This document shows positions 16,832-25,573 of a stretch of 64,000 nt of DNA, in pieces. Position 1 is the stretch's first letter; every line of letters begins with the position of its first letter. Both the position numbers and the translations under genes were made by a program. This DNA comes from Sphingomonas faeni (GTDB lineage: Bacteria > Pseudomonadota > Alphaproteobacteria > Sphingomonadales > Sphingomonadaceae), in the NCBI RefSeq assembly GCF_023195535.1, contig NZ_JALPNF010000007.1, positions 62,001 through 126,000 of the forward strand, given 5' to 3'. The notes under the pieces are model-generated. The model was not told the DNA's origin and searched no databases. It was given only the letters and a program-made list of their open reading frames with translations.

Positions 16832-17898
16832 TCGTCGGCGGCGGGCTCGCTGGGGCCGCGACCGCGATCGGCCTCGCGCGCGCCGGTCTGCCGCATCTGC
16901 TCGTCGAACGATCGCGCGAAACCGGCGATGCGATCTGCGGCGGGTTCCTCAGCTGGCGGACACTCGAGACGCTCGCCGACCTCGGCATCGATCCCGACAC
17001 GCTCAACCCAGAGCGCGTGACGCGCGCCCGCATCTACGCCGGCACGCGACGCGCGGATGCCGCCCTCCCCCGTCCCGCGGTGTCGGTCACGCGCCACCGG
17101 CTGGACACGGTCATGCTGGCGGAAGCCGCTCGGCTCGGCACGCCGGTCGAGCGCGGTGTCACCGTGCGCGAGATCGACGGCATGACGGTCCGCACCGCGG
17201 ACGGCGCGACGTTCGCTCCCGACGCGCTGTTCCTCGCCAGCGGCAAGCATGACGTTCGCGGGATGGCACGGCCGGAAAACGCGCGCGGCGCCGACCCGAC
17301 GCTGGGGTTACGCGTCCGTATCGCCCCCTCCCCGGCGCTCCGCTCGGCGCTCGACGGGGGAATCGAGCTGCACCTGTTCGACCGCGGCTATGCGGGCCTC
17401 GCGATGCAGGAGGACGGTACCGCGAACCTGTGCATGGCCGTGCATCGATCGAGGCTTCAGGCCGCCGGATCCCCGGCGCAGTTTCTCGAGGCACTGGGTC
17501 GCGAGATGCCAGCGCTCGGCGAATGGGTCGCCCTGATCGACGGACGCGCACCGATCGATGCGATCGCCAACGTGCCCTATGGCTGGCGGCAGCGCGCAGG
17601 CGTCGACGCGACATTCCGGCTCGGCGACCAGGCCGGCGTCATCCCCTCGCTCGCCGGCGAAGGCATGGGCATCGCGCTGGCCAGCGGAGTCGCAGCCGCC
17701 GACGCCTATGTCCGCGGCGGTCCCGCTTCGGCAGCGCGGTGGCAGGAGGATTTCGCCCGCCGCCTCGCCCGCCCGATCGGCATCGCCAGCATCGTCCGCC
17801 AGGTTGCCGAAAGTACGCGGTCAGCCTGGTTGCTCCCGCTGATGCGCCCCGCCCTGATCCAGGTGATCGCCAACGCGACGAGAATAGGGCAGACCTAG
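16810..17898 (+). CDS. FAD-dependent monooxygenase/oxidoreductase of the type III PKS cluster
   Basis: A 362-residue flavoprotein. The N-terminal dinucleotide-binding motif is LIVGGGLAGAATAIGLARAG, and the second FAD motif is GDQAGVIPSLAGEGMGIALA, as in group A monooxygenases and geranylgeranyl-reductase-like enzymes. The N-terminal ERSRETGDAICGGFLS loop is also typical. The start ATG lies inside the methyltransferase gene (22-bp overlap). By analogy with SrsC-type clusters it may hydroxylate the phenolic ring to a quinol, but a reductase role is also possible. Confidence 0.87.
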   Translation: MRRTPALIVGGGLAGAATAIGLARAGLPHLLVERSRETGDAICGGFLSWRTLETLADLGIDPDTLNPERVTRARIYAGTRRADAALPRPAVSVTRHRLDTVMLAEAARLGTPVERGVTVREIDGMTVRTADGATFAPDALFLASGKHDVRGMARPENARGADPTLGLRVRIAPSPALRSALDGGIELHLFDRGYAGLAMQEDGTANLCMAVHRSRLQAAGSPAQFLEALGREMPALGEWVALIDGRAPIDAIANVPYGWRQRAGVDATFRLGDQAGVIPSLAGEGMGIALASGVAAADAYVRGGPASAARWQEDFARRLARPIGIASIVRQVAESTRSAWLLPLMRPALIQVIANATRIGQT

Positions 17899-17952
17899 AG
17901 CCCGTCCCTACGCCATATTGAAATCCGTCCCGCCAGCACGAGATTCAAACCC

Positions 17953-18363
17953 ATGGATCAACTCAATCTTTCCGAAGCCGAGTGGCGCAAGCGACTCACC
18001 CCCGAGCAATATCATGTGCTGCGCGAGGCGGGGACCGAGCGTGCATTCGCGGGTGCGCTCAACGACAACAAGGCCGACGGCATCTATCGCTGTGCGGCGT
18101 GCAGCAACGAACTGTTCGACAGCGCCGACAAATATGATTCCGGGTCGGGCTGGCCCAGCTTCACCCGGCCGATCGGTCCCGACGCCGTCACCGATCACGC
18201 CGATCGCAGCCACGGCATGACCCGTATCGAGACGCGGTGCGCGCGCTGCGACAGCCATATGGGCCATGTCTTCCCGGACGGCCCGCCGCCGACCGGCCAG
18301 CGCTACTGCATGAACTCGCTGTCGCTCGAATTCCGACCGCGCAAAGCGAACGCTGCGGCTTGA
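17953..18363 (+). CDS. msrB: Peptide-methionine (R)-S-oxide reductase MsrB
   Basis: A 136-residue MsrB that reduces the R form of methionine sulfoxide in proteins. Zinc is held by Cys47/Cys50 (CAAC) and Cys96/Cys99 (CARC); the catalytic Cys119 is in QRYCMNSLSL. GSGWPSF, HADRSHGM and GHVFPDGP complete the family pattern. The usual resolving cysteine near position 60 is absent, as in the one-cysteine forms. It is a stand-alone MsrB without an MsrA domain, in the cytoplasm by lack of a signal peptide. Confidence 0.95.
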   Translation: MDQLNLSEAEWRKRLTPEQYHVLREAGTERAFAGALNDNKADGIYRCAACSNELFDSADKYDSGSGWPSFTRPIGPDAVTDHADRSHGMTRIETRCARCDSHMGHVFPDGPPPTGQRYCMNSLSLEFRPRKANAAA

Positions 18364-18407
18364 TGCTGCTTGTAGGGCGGGGACATCGCGCGTAATTCTG
18401 CGGCCAC

Positions 18408-20612
18408 ATGGCTCGTACGCGTTCTGCTTCCCCGTCCCGTCGGTCCCCAACTCCCCCGGCGTCACGCTGGCGGCGACGGCTGGTCGTGTTCCTGCAGCTC
18501 TGCGTCGGGATCGGCATCCTCGCGCTCGGAGCGCTGGCGATCGCGGTGTACGTCGCGATGTCGCAGCTCCCCAGCTTCGACAGCCTGAAATCCTCGCCCA
18601 ACGGCCAGATGATCCGCGTCCATGCCGCCGACGGCACCGTGATCGTGTCGATGGGCCCGAGCTTCGGCGAATGGCTGCCCTACGGACAAATCCCCAAGGT
18701 CATGCGCGACGCGACCGTGTCGGTCGAGGATCGCCGCTTCCGTTCGCATATCGGCGTCGATCCGGTCGGCGTCGCACGCTCGGTAAAGGTGCGGTATGAC
18801 CGCGGTCACTGGACCCAGGGCGGCTCGACGATCACGCAGCAGCTGGCGCGTACCGTCTTCCTCAACAACCAGAAGAAGTTCGGCCGAAAATTCCGCGAGG
18901 CTATCCTCGCGTTCGCGCTCGAATGGAAGTTCAGCAAGGACCAGATCCTCGAACTCTATCTGAACAAGGTCTATTACGGCGGCGGCGCGTACGGGATCGA
19001 CGCGGCGAGCCGGAAGTTCTTCGGCCACGGCGCGGATCACCTGAGCCTCGCCGAGGCCGCGGTCATCGCCGGCCTGGTCAAGGCACCGTCCAATTACTCG
19101 CCGACCGCCGATGCCGAGGCCGCGATGGGCCGCGCCGGCGTGGTGCTGGAGACGATGCAGGAAACCGGCGCGATCACTGCGTCCGAGGCTGCCGATGCGG
19201 ACGTATCCGGCCTGAAACTGGCACCCGAGCCCAAGCAGAACAGCGTCCGCTATTTCACCGACTGGGCGCTGCCGCAGCTCGACACGCTGATCGACGAGAC
19301 CACCGAGCCCCTGGAAGTCTGGACGACGCTCGATCTCAACATGCAGCGGCAAGCCGATGCGGCGATCCGCGCCAATGCCCCGGCCGGCGCGCAGGGCGCC
19401 CTGGTCGCGCTCGACCGTGGCGGCGAAGTGCGCGCGATGGTCGGCGGCAAGGATTACGTCTCGTCGATCTACAACCGCGCGACGCAGGCGGTCCGCCAGC
19501 CGGGCTCGGCGTTCAAGCTGTTCGTCTACCTCGCCGCGCTGGAGGCAGGCCACAAGCCCGAGGATTCGGTCGTCGACGAACCCGTCACGATCCAGGGCTG
19601 GAGCCCGCGCAACGATTCCCGGCGCAACTCCGGCGCGGTCTCGCTGCGCACCGCCTTCGCCTATTCGCTCAACACCATTGCCGCCAAGCTGGGCCAGGAA
19701 GTCGGCTTCAACACGGTCGCCGACATGGCGCGCCGGTTCGGCATCACGACGCCGGTCAACGTGCATCCGTCGATGGTGCTCGGCACGTCCGAGGTCCGCG
19801 TGATCGACATGACGCGCGCCTTCGCGTCGGTCGCCAGCAAGGGCGTCGCGGTAACGCCGTATGGGATCACGCGCGTCACCGCGAACGGCCAGACGATCTA
19901 CACGCATGAGGTCGACCGCAGCCACGTGCTCGTCGCACCCTATGTCGCCGCCGAGATGACCGATCTGTTGCAGACCGCGGTCAACACCGGCACCGGCCGC
20001 GCGGCGCAGATCGGCCGCCCGGTCGCCGGCAAGACGGGAACGACCAGCTCGTCGAAGGATGGCTGGTTCCTGGGCTTCTCCAGCGGCATCACGACCGGCG
20101 TGTGGATGGGGCGTGACGACGCCAAGCCGATCGCCGGGCTGCATGGCGGCCAGGCACCGGCGCGTGCCTGGGCGGCGTTCATGAAGCCCGCGACCGCCAA
20201 CCGTCCGATCGAGCAGTTCGATACGAAGGTGACCCTGCCCGAGTGGCAGCTCGAACCCGACGAGGAGAGCTATTTCGGCCAGCCCGACAATGGCCAGATG
20301 GCGGTCGACGCCGACGGCAATCCGATCGATCCGGAGCAGCCGCCGGTACCGACCGACGCGCAGACCGGCGATACGATCCCACGGCCCGATGCGGATCAGC
20401 CCGAGACGCCGGCCGCGCCACCGGCGCCACCGCAGCAGATGAATCAGGACTGGATCGACCGTGTCACCGGCCGCAACCAGCCGCGTCAGGAGCAACCGGC
20501 AGGACGCCAGCCGCTAACCCGCGACGTGCCGCGCGATAGATATCAGGATGGCCGCTACCAGGACGACCGCAATCAGGATCGTCGGTATCAGGACGACCGC
20601 CCGAACCAGTGA
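18408..20612 (+). CDS. mrcA: Penicillin-binding protein 1A, bifunctional transglycosylase/transpeptidase
   Basis: A 734-residue class A PBP. One N-terminal membrane helix (about residues 25-48) anchors it. The GT51 transglycosylase has catalytic Glu107 in VEDRRFRSHIG and the GGSTITQQLAR motif; the transpeptidase has Ser367 (SAFK), Ser420-Leu-Asn and Lys542 (KTGT). It polymerises and cross-links peptidoglycan in the periplasm. The last 100 residues are proline/glutamine-rich and end in repeats of RYQDD/NQDR type, which is unusual and probably disordered. The 3' end overlaps the convergent YgjP gene by 25 bp. Confidence 0.95.
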   Translation: MARTRSASPSRRSPTPPASRWRRRLVVFLQLCVGIGILALGALAIAVYVAMSQLPSFDSLKSSPNGQMIRVHAADGTVIVSMGPSFGEWLPYGQIPKVMRDATVSVEDRRFRSHIGVDPVGVARSVKVRYDRGHWTQGGSTITQQLARTVFLNNQKKFGRKFREAILAFALEWKFSKDQILELYLNKVYYGGGAYGIDAASRKFFGHGADHLSLAEAAVIAGLVKAPSNYSPTADAEAAMGRAGVVLETMQETGAITASEAADADVSGLKLAPEPKQNSVRYFTDWALPQLDTLIDETTEPLEVWTTLDLNMQRQADAAIRANAPAGAQGALVALDRGGEVRAMVGGKDYVSSIYNRATQAVRQPGSAFKLFVYLAALEAGHKPEDSVVDEPVTIQGWSPRNDSRRNSGAVSLRTAFAYSLNTIAAKLGQEVGFNTVADMARRFGITTPVNVHPSMVLGTSEVRVIDMTRAFASVASKGVAVTPYGITRVTANGQTIYTHEVDRSHVLVAPYVAAEMTDLLQTAVNTGTGRAAQIGRPVAGKTGTTSSSKDGWFLGFSSGITTGVWMGRDDAKPIAGLHGGQAPARAWAAFMKPATANRPIEQFDTKVTLPEWQLEPDEESYFGQPDNGQMAVDADGNPIDPEQPPVPTDAQTGDTIPRPDADQPETPAAPPAPPQQMNQDWIDRVTGRNQPRQEQPAGRQPLTRDVPRDRYQDGRYQDDRNQDRRYQDDRPNQ

Positions 20613-21262
20613 AGTTCGGCGCCATGCGTGCGTAACCAGGTGCGCGCGGGCGTAGGGTCCTCGCCGTAGAGTTGCTCGACCAGCGCGTGGAAGACCGGTG
20701 CGTGGTTCATGTGAACGCGGTGCGCGACTTCATGCGCGACGGTGGCGCGACGGACCCAGCTCGGCGCGAGGATCAGCCGCCAGCTGTAGCGGATCACGCC
20801 GCTCGACGCGCAACTGCCCCAGCGGCCCTTGGCGTCCCCGACCGCGACCTGCGCGACGCTGACCTTCGCCTTGGCGGCATATTCCGCGGTTTCGGTTTCG
20901 AGCACGGCGAGCGCGGTGCGTTTCAACCACGCCTCGACGCGACGCGCGATCGTTTCGGGCGGCCCCGACAGCGACAGGACCGAACCTTCGCGAACGACGG
21001 TGCGACGGCTGCCCGGCGTCCACTCGATCGTCAGCGGTTCGTCGGCGACGGTAAGGACCGCGCCGGGCACGAAGGGACGGGGCTGGGGGAGCAATGCGCG
21101 CTGTTCGGCGATCCAGCCGGCCTTGTCCTCGGCCCAGACCAGCGCCTGCTTCAGCGCCGCCCGCTTGGGGAGGACGAGCCGCGCGCGGCCGCTCGCAGGA
21201 TCGATCGACAACCGCGCACGACGGGCGCGAGGGTGACGGACGATCTCCAGGCCTTCTATCAC
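20588..21262 (-). CDS. YgjP-like metallopeptidase domain protein (DUF45)
   Basis: A 224-residue protein of the YgjP/WLM zinc-peptidase group. The motif HEVAHRVHMNH holds the zinc-binding HExxH variant (H-E-V-A-H) with a third histidine, and AKGRWGSCASSGVIRYSWRL upstream is the conserved DUF45 stretch. Start is GTG. It follows the YcgN-like gene by 4 bp on the same strand. Its substrate is unknown. Its 3' end overlaps the convergent PBP1A gene by 25 bp. Confidence 0.88.
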   Translation of the reverse strand: MIEGLEIVRHPRARRARLSIDPASGRARLVLPKRAALKQALVWAEDKAGWIAEQRALLPQPRPFVPGAVLTVADEPLTIEWTPGSRRTVVREGSVLSLSGPPETIARRVEAWLKRTALAVLETETAEYAAKAKVSVAQVAVGDAKGRWGSCASSGVIRYSWRLILAPSWVRRATVAHEVAHRVHMNHAPVFHALVEQLYGEDPTPARTWLRTHGAELHWFGRSS

Positions 21263-21266
21263 CGGC

Positions 21267-21701
21267 TTACAGTTCGCGGTCGATCACGTGATATTCCAGC
21301 TCGCCCGCCTCGTCCTCGCTGACCGTCCAGCCGCGCACCGATTGCTTGGCGCGGTGGACGGCCTCGCGGTCGCCACAGACGAGGTAATGCCACTCGGGCA
21401 GCTGCTCGCCGGCCGCGCGCAGGCGGTAGGCGCAGGTCGAGGGCAGCCAGTCGATCCCGTGGACGTTGCCGGTCGTCAGCCGCACGCATTCGGGCACGTA
21501 CGCGTGGCGGTGGCGGTAATCGGAGCATTGCCCGCTGCGCCGGTCGAGCAGGCGGCACGATACGTTGGTGGCGACGAGTTCGCCGGTCTCCTCGTCCTCG
21601 AGCTTGTGGATGCAGCATTTGCCACAGCCGTCGCACAAGGCTTCCCATTGGCCGCGATCGAGTTGCTCGATCGGCGTATCTTCCCAGAAGCGCGTGCTCA
21701 C
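21267..21701 (-). CDS. YcgN family cysteine-cluster protein
   Basis: A 144-residue protein with the cysteine cluster CDGCGKCCIHK near the N-terminus and further cysteines in VSCRLLDRR, SGQCSDYR, PECVRL and STCAY, the YcgN/UPF0260 pattern that may bind zinc or an iron-sulfur centre. Function is not established. The GTG start at 21701 overlaps the SCO1 stop (GTGA), so it is coupled to the copper-chaperone gene upstream, and the YgjP gene follows closely. Confidence 0.9.
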   Translation of the reverse strand: MSTRFWEDTPIEQLDRGQWEALCDGCGKCCIHKLEDEETGELVATNVSCRLLDRRSGQCSDYRHRHAYVPECVRLTTGNVHGIDWLPSTCAYRLRAAGEQLPEWHYLVCGDREAVHRAKQSVRGWTVSEDEAGELEYHVIDREL

Positions 21702-22291
21702 GATACCCAGCGCTTGATCTCTGTCGCCACCGCGTCGGGCCCTTGTTCCTGCGGCAGCAAAGCGATCGGCTTGCCGTCCGGGTCCATCAGATAGGCCTGC
21801 CGGCTGTGGTTTACGAGGTAGCCGCCCCCGGGGGAGGGCTCGCCCTTGCTCGAATACACCGCATATTCGGTCTTGATCCGGTCGATCGCTTGCGGACTGC
21901 CGGTCAGGCCGACCATGCGCGGGTGGAAGGCGGAGACGAACTGCTTGAGTACCGCGGGCGTATCGCGCGCCGGATCGACGGTCACGAACACCGGCACGAT
22001 CTTCGCGGCGATCGCGGGGTCGCTCGCCTCGAGCTTTTTCACCGCGGCGCCGATCGCCTGGACATCCGTCGGACACACATCGGGACAGAAGGTGTAGCCG
22101 AAATACATGATCCGGTATTTGCCCGCGAAGTTGCGCTCGGTGACGGCCTGTCTGTTCTGGTCAGTCAACGCGAAGGGACCGCCGATCCGGGCGCCTTCGA
22201 GCGGCGGTTTGGCGGCGGGCTGGGACGAGTTGCAGGCCGCCAACGCCAGGGCGGGCAGGGCGAGCGCACAAAGGATGAAACGAAGGGTCAT
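21698..22291 (-). CDS. SCO1/SenC family copper chaperone lipoprotein
   Basis: A 197-residue thioredoxin-fold protein. A lipoprotein signal ends at LALAAC (lipobox), so it is anchored outside the inner membrane. The copper ligands are the CPDVC pair in FGYTFCPDVCPTD and the distal His in VNHSRQAYL. It should deliver copper to the CuA site of cytochrome oxidase. First gene of a SCO1-ycgN-ygjP run. The start MTLRFIL is chosen for its signal peptide; the frame is open further upstream but not coding-like. Confidence 0.92.
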   Translation of the reverse strand: MTLRFILCALALPALALAACNSSQPAAKPPLEGARIGGPFALTDQNRQAVTERNFAGKYRIMYFGYTFCPDVCPTDVQAIGAAVKKLEASDPAIAAKIVPVFVTVDPARDTPAVLKQFVSAFHPRMVGLTGSPQAIDRIKTEYAVYSSKGEPSPGGGYLVNHSRQAYLMDPDGKPIALLPQEQGPDAVATEIKRWVS

Positions 22292-22369
22292 GATGCCGCC
22301 AGCCTTGATCTGTTCGCTACTGCGGCGCAAGCGTCGCCAATATCCAGGACGAACCAAGGAAGTCTCTCG

Positions 22370-22975
22370 ATGCGTATTCGCCTGATGCTCGCCACTGCCC
22401 TTCTGACGCCCGCGCTCGGCATGGCGGCGCCCGCCTTCGCGCAGGGCCAGTCGGAGGGGTACAAGTTCCTGTCCGCGGTGCGCGATGCCAAGAACAACGA
22501 GGTGCTCGAGATGCTCGGCCGCCCGGGCAGCAACATCATCAACACGCGCGACGTGACGAACGGGGAGGGGGCGCTCCACATCGTCATCAAGCGCGGCGAC
22601 GAGGTCTATCTGCGCTTCCTGCTGCAAAAGGGCGCCGACGCCAATCTGCGCGACGGCAAGGGCAACACGCCGCTGCTGCTCGCGGTGACGCTGGGGCAGA
22701 CGGGCATGATCCCGATCCTGACCGCAGCGGGGGCGAACCCGAACCTCGGCAACTCGGCCGGCGAGACGCCGTTGATCCGCGCGGTGCAGCGCCGCGACGT
22801 GGGGATGATCCGCGTGCTGCTGAACGAGAACGCCGATCCCGATCAGGCGGATATCATCGCCGGCATGTCGGCACGCGACTACGCCAAGCAGGATGGGCGT
22901 AACCCGGTCGTGTCGAAGCTGCTGGCGGATGCGCCGAAGAAGGTACGGAAAGCGGTATCGGGGCCGAAATTCTGA
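22370..22975 (+). CDS. Secreted ankyrin-repeat protein
   Basis: A 201-residue protein with a signal peptide cut after APAFAQ (about residue 25) and four ankyrin repeats between residues 60 and 185 (GEGALHIVIKRGDEVYLRFL, then GNTPLLLAVTLG, GETPLIRAVQRRDVG and the last cap). AAGGA lies 10 bp before the ATG. Periplasmic ankyrin proteins of this type are common in sphingomonads; binding partners are unknown. It is divergent from the SCO1 operon. Confidence 0.9.
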   Translation: MRIRLMLATALLTPALGMAAPAFAQGQSEGYKFLSAVRDAKNNEVLEMLGRPGSNIINTRDVTNGEGALHIVIKRGDEVYLRFLLQKGADANLRDGKGNTPLLLAVTLGQTGMIPILTAAGANPNLGNSAGETPLIRAVQRRDVGMIRVLLNENADPDQADIIAGMSARDYAKQDGRNPVVSKLLADAPKKVRKAVSGPKF

Positions 22976-23023
22976 GTTTGAGCGGCGGCGGTAAAGTCGC
23001 CGAGGTCGCCAAAATCACGACGC

Positions 23024-23139
23024 GCTCCCCTCCCTGGAAGGGAGGGCTGGGGGTGGGTCGGCCGGCTCGTGACGCAACCGTTGCACGGTACAGAAACCGA
23101 CCCACCCCCGACCCCTCCCTTCCAGGGAGGGGAGGGGAG
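23024..23139. repeat. Intergenic inverted-repeat element, family H
   Basis: Left arm CTCCCCTCCCTGGAAGGGAG then GGGGGTGGGTCGG; right arm CCGACCCACCCCCG then ACCCCTCCCTTCCAGGGAGG. The halves are inverted copies and each has an internal palindrome. It sits between the convergent ankyrin and mmcB genes. Only one copy was seen in this window. Confidence 0.85.
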
Positions 23140-23149
23140 GCCCTAGATC

Positions 23150-23659
23150 CTAAAACGCCAACCCGTCCGCATCCGGGTCCATCTGCGCGATCAACCGGCG
23201 CGCGGCTCGCCTGGCGAACGCCAGCGTGCAGCGTTTGCGGGCATGCGCGGGCAGGGGGGTGGTATGCGCCTCCCGCACGATCGCCGCGTCGTAGCGATCC
23301 GCGACGATGATCCCTGTCCGCTCGGGCAGGAACGCAGGCCCGTGCAACGGCCCGACGTCGAACCCCGCGGGCACCGCCCAGAAATACCGGTCGCAATGCC
23401 CTAGATAATCCGGCCACTTCCCGTCGCCGAGCAGGTCGGCGCGCGATACCTTGATCTCGACGATGACGATCTGACCGCGCGCATCGACCGCCATCAGGTC
23501 GGCCCGGCGGCCGCCGTCGAGCGGCACTTCGGTCATCGCGGTGAGATCGTGGCGCAGCAACATGCGGATGACCCCGCGCGCCACGTCGGCGGCGCAAAGG
23601 GACGAATCCTGGGGGGATCCGGGTTTGTCGATGCAGGAGTCCGGCGGCATATCGAGCAT
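23150..23659 (-). CDS. mmcB: MmcB family DNA repair protein
   Basis: A 169-residue protein of the MmcB (DUF1052-type) putative nuclease family. The core GGRRADLMAVDARGQIVIVE then IKVSRADLLGDGKWPDYLG has the Asp...Glu-x-Lys pattern of restriction-like nucleases, followed by CDRYFWAVP. In Caulobacter the homologue is an SOS-regulated gene for mitomycin resistance. Start at 23659 (MLDMPPDS) is preferred over an upstream TTG. No clear LexA box was found in the short leader, which contains a family F repeat. Confidence 0.87.
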   Translation of the reverse strand: MLDMPPDSCIDKPGSPQDSSLCAADVARGVIRMLLRHDLTAMTEVPLDGGRRADLMAVDARGQIVIVEIKVSRADLLGDGKWPDYLGHCDRYFWAVPAGFDVGPLHGPAFLPERTGIIVADRYDAAIVREAHTTPLPAHARKRCTLAFARRAARRLIAQMDPDADGLAF

Positions 23660-23726
23660 GCCCCGGAAATAGAACAATCCACGAACGAGGCAAGCTCATT
23701 CACGGATTGTGGTAGTCTTCTGGTCT

Positions 23727-23820
23727 CGTCATTCCCGCGAAGGCGGGAACCCATATTGGCTAGCCTCACGGCAAGATCGCACCAGTGGCGTATATGGATC
23801 CCCGCCTGCGCGGGGACGAC
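23727..23820. repeat. Intergenic inverted-repeat element, family F (copy 1)
   Basis: Left arm CGTCATTCCCGCGAAGGCGG then GAACCCATAT; right arm ATATGGATCCCCGCCTGCGC then GGGGACGAC. It lies upstream of mmcB and just past the wall-hydrolase stop. A shorter copy is at 49975. Confidence 0.82.
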
Positions 23821-23826
23821 AAAAGA

Positions 23827-24492
23827 TCAGCGATAGAAGACGTGGTTGCCGATCGAGGCGACCTTGATCGCGCGAACCGAAGGGCGGCGATCGGGGGTGT
23901 TGAAGTAAAGCGCCTTGTCGGCCGGGCTGTTCCAGGCACTCGCAAGAGCGACCTTGGCGACGGCAACCGCGGTGCGATACGAGGCACCCTTGGTGATGGT
24001 CGGGATCTGGCCACCGCGGACGAAGCTGAACTGGCCACGCTGCTTGACGACGGCGCAGACGTCGGCGGGGAAACGACCCGACTTGGCGCGATTGATGATG
24101 ACTTCGGCAACCGCGAGCTGGCCGGTCAGCGGCTCGCCCTTGGACTCGAAATAGATAGCACCGGCAAGGCACTGGAGCGCGTCGTCGGCGGCGGCGCTAT
24201 CCTGCGCGGCAACGGCCTGGGCGAGCGTGTCGAATTCTTCTTCCTCTGCAGGAGCGAGCTGCTCGGCGGCAGTCTTCTCGATCGCGGTCTTCTCGACGGC
24301 GGCAACGGGCGTTGCGGCGGGAGCGACCTGCGGAACATTCTGCGGGGAGAGGGCGTTTAGATTTGCGAGAGCGGTCAGGCTGACCGTGGTACGATCGATA
24401 CCGGTCGCATGGCCGGGTGCGCTGTTGCCGAGCAGGCCGGCGAGAGAGAAAGTCATGGCCGCGATCGTCGCAGCCCGCTGAAGAATGGTCAT
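23827..24492 (-). CDS. Cell wall hydrolase (SleB/Hydrolase_2 family)
   Basis: A 221-residue exported protein. A signal peptide (to about residue 30) is followed by an Ala/Glu-rich linker and a C-terminal Hydrolase_2 domain: CLAGAIYFESKGEPLTGQLA contains the catalytic Glu, then AEVIINRAKSGRFP, CAVVKQRGQFSF and ALYFN. This domain is a lytic transglycosylase/amidase fold related to the spore enzyme SleB. In alphaproteobacteria it acts on peptidoglycan in the periplasm. Monocistronic by spacing. Confidence 0.9.
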   Translation of the reverse strand: MTILQRAATIAAMTFSLAGLLGNSAPGHATGIDRTTVSLTALANLNALSPQNVPQVAPAATPVAAVEKTAIEKTAAEQLAPAEEEEFDTLAQAVAAQDSAAADDALQCLAGAIYFESKGEPLTGQLAVAEVIINRAKSGRFPADVCAVVKQRGQFSFVRGGQIPTITKGASYRTAVAVAKVALASAWNSPADKALYFNTPDRRPSVRAIKVASIGNHVFYR

Positions 24493-24645
24493 TCAAGCTT
24501 ATTCAGATGCGGTGAGACCGTAGAGTCGATCGTACGAGCCGACCGTCCAGGCATCCCCCCGACTGCGTAACTGATCCGGATCGCACCCGTCCCAGCACAA
24601 CGCCAATCAATGTTGCAATCCCCCTCTATTGGGGGGGCTTTCGAG

Positions 24646-24972
24646 TCAATCGTCGAGGATCGTTTCAGCGGCGAACCGTTCCGCCGCTGCGATGTCCACC
24701 TCGACGACCCACAAATCCGGGTCGCGCGCGCGCCTGCGCCGCCAATAGCCGTCGAGGTCTTCGAGCGGGGTCGAGTCGATCAACGCGGTCCGTCCGTCGG
24801 GCCCGATTCCTCGCTCCAGCAGCCGGGGCGGGGCCCCCTTGTCGATCGCGATGACGAGGATCGCGCCGCCCTGTGCATCGCCTTTCGCCATCACCGCGCC
24901 GAAGCCACCCGCGTCGTTGACCCGGCGGAGAAGGGCGCTGACGAGCACGCCGCTGGGTAGCCGACCGCTCAT
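24646..24972 (-). CDS. DUF1491 family protein
   Basis: A 108-residue protein with the DUF1491 features VSALLRRVNDAGGFGAVMAK, GGAILVIAIDKG and DLWVVEVDIAAAERF. The domain is nearly confined to alphaproteobacteria and has no known function. The start overlaps the stop of the thioesterase gene (ATGA), implying co-translation with it. Confidence 0.88.
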   Translation of the reverse strand: MSGRLPSGVLVSALLRRVNDAGGFGAVMAKGDAQGGAILVIAIDKGAPPRLLERGIGPDGRTALIDSTPLEDLDGYWRRRRARDPDLWVVEVDIAAAERFAAETILDD

Positions 24973-25448
24973 GCCGGCGCGCGGTATCCTGGCAGCCCGG
25001 CCAGCGCGATCCGCGAGCGCATGAACGTGCCGGTGCCCCGCGCGGCTTCTTCGCCCTCCGCATCGATCAGCCGGGCGTCGGCGACGAATACGCGCCGCTT
25101 GCCGCTGATCCAGCGACCCTCGGCGATCACCGGGCCGACTTTCAGCGGGCGGGTGAGCAGCAGATTGAACGCGGTCGTCAGCAGGAAGCGATCGGTGACG
25201 AGGCTGTTCGACGCATAGAACGCGGCATCGTCGAGCATCTTGAAATAGCTCGTGCCGTGCGCGGCGCCGCCGGCGTGATAATGCCGCTCGTCGATCGTGA
25301 AATGGATCCGCGCGACGCCGGCCTCCGGGATTTCCAGCGACGATTCGAAGAACCTATTGATCGGCGCCTGCGCGTAGAGCGATTCCAGCGCGCGAAAATG
25401 CGCCTCCGCGCCGGCGGTATTTGGGGCCGTGTGAGGGGCGTCAGACAT
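24969..25448 (-). CDS. PaaI-type hotdog-fold thioesterase
   Basis: A 159-residue single hotdog-domain protein. HYHAGGAAHGTSYFKMLDDA stands for the central helix with the HGG-type pattern and the acidic residue used in catalysis by PaaI-like enzymes. It should hydrolyse an acyl-CoA thioester; the substrate is not predictable. The start MSDAPHT is preferred over an in-frame upstream start. Coupled to the DUF1491 gene by a 4-bp overlap. Confidence 0.86.
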   Translation of the reverse strand: MSDAPHTAPNTAGAEAHFRALESLYAQAPINRFFESSLEIPEAGVARIHFTIDERHYHAGGAAHGTSYFKMLDDAAFYASNSLVTDRFLLTTAFNLLLTRPLKVGPVIAEGRWISGKRRVFVADARLIDAEGEEAARGTGTFMRSRIALAGLPGYRAPA

Positions 25449-25474
25449 TTGCGCACCGCCCGCCAAGCAAACTG

Positions 25475-25559
25475 CCGTCATCCTGACGAAAGTCAGGACC
25501 CAGAGTAACGGAGTATGGCCCTTCGTGGCTCTGGGTCCTGACTTTCGTCAGGATGACGG
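25475..25559. repeat. Intergenic inverted-repeat element, family B (copy 2)
   Basis: CCGTCATCCTGACGAAAGTC then AGGACCCAGAG; right half CTCTGGGTCCTGACTTTCGT then CAGGATGACGG. This is an almost perfect inverted pair with a 25-bp centre, and matches the copy at 4482. Confidence 0.88.
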
Positions 25560-25573
25560 AGGCAGGGTAGGGG

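Noticed and set aside
18462..20495. A 677-codon open frame on the strand opposite PBP1A
   Set aside because: High GC keeps antisense frames open. The product has no domain and the sense strand encodes an intact PBP1A with all catalytic motifs.
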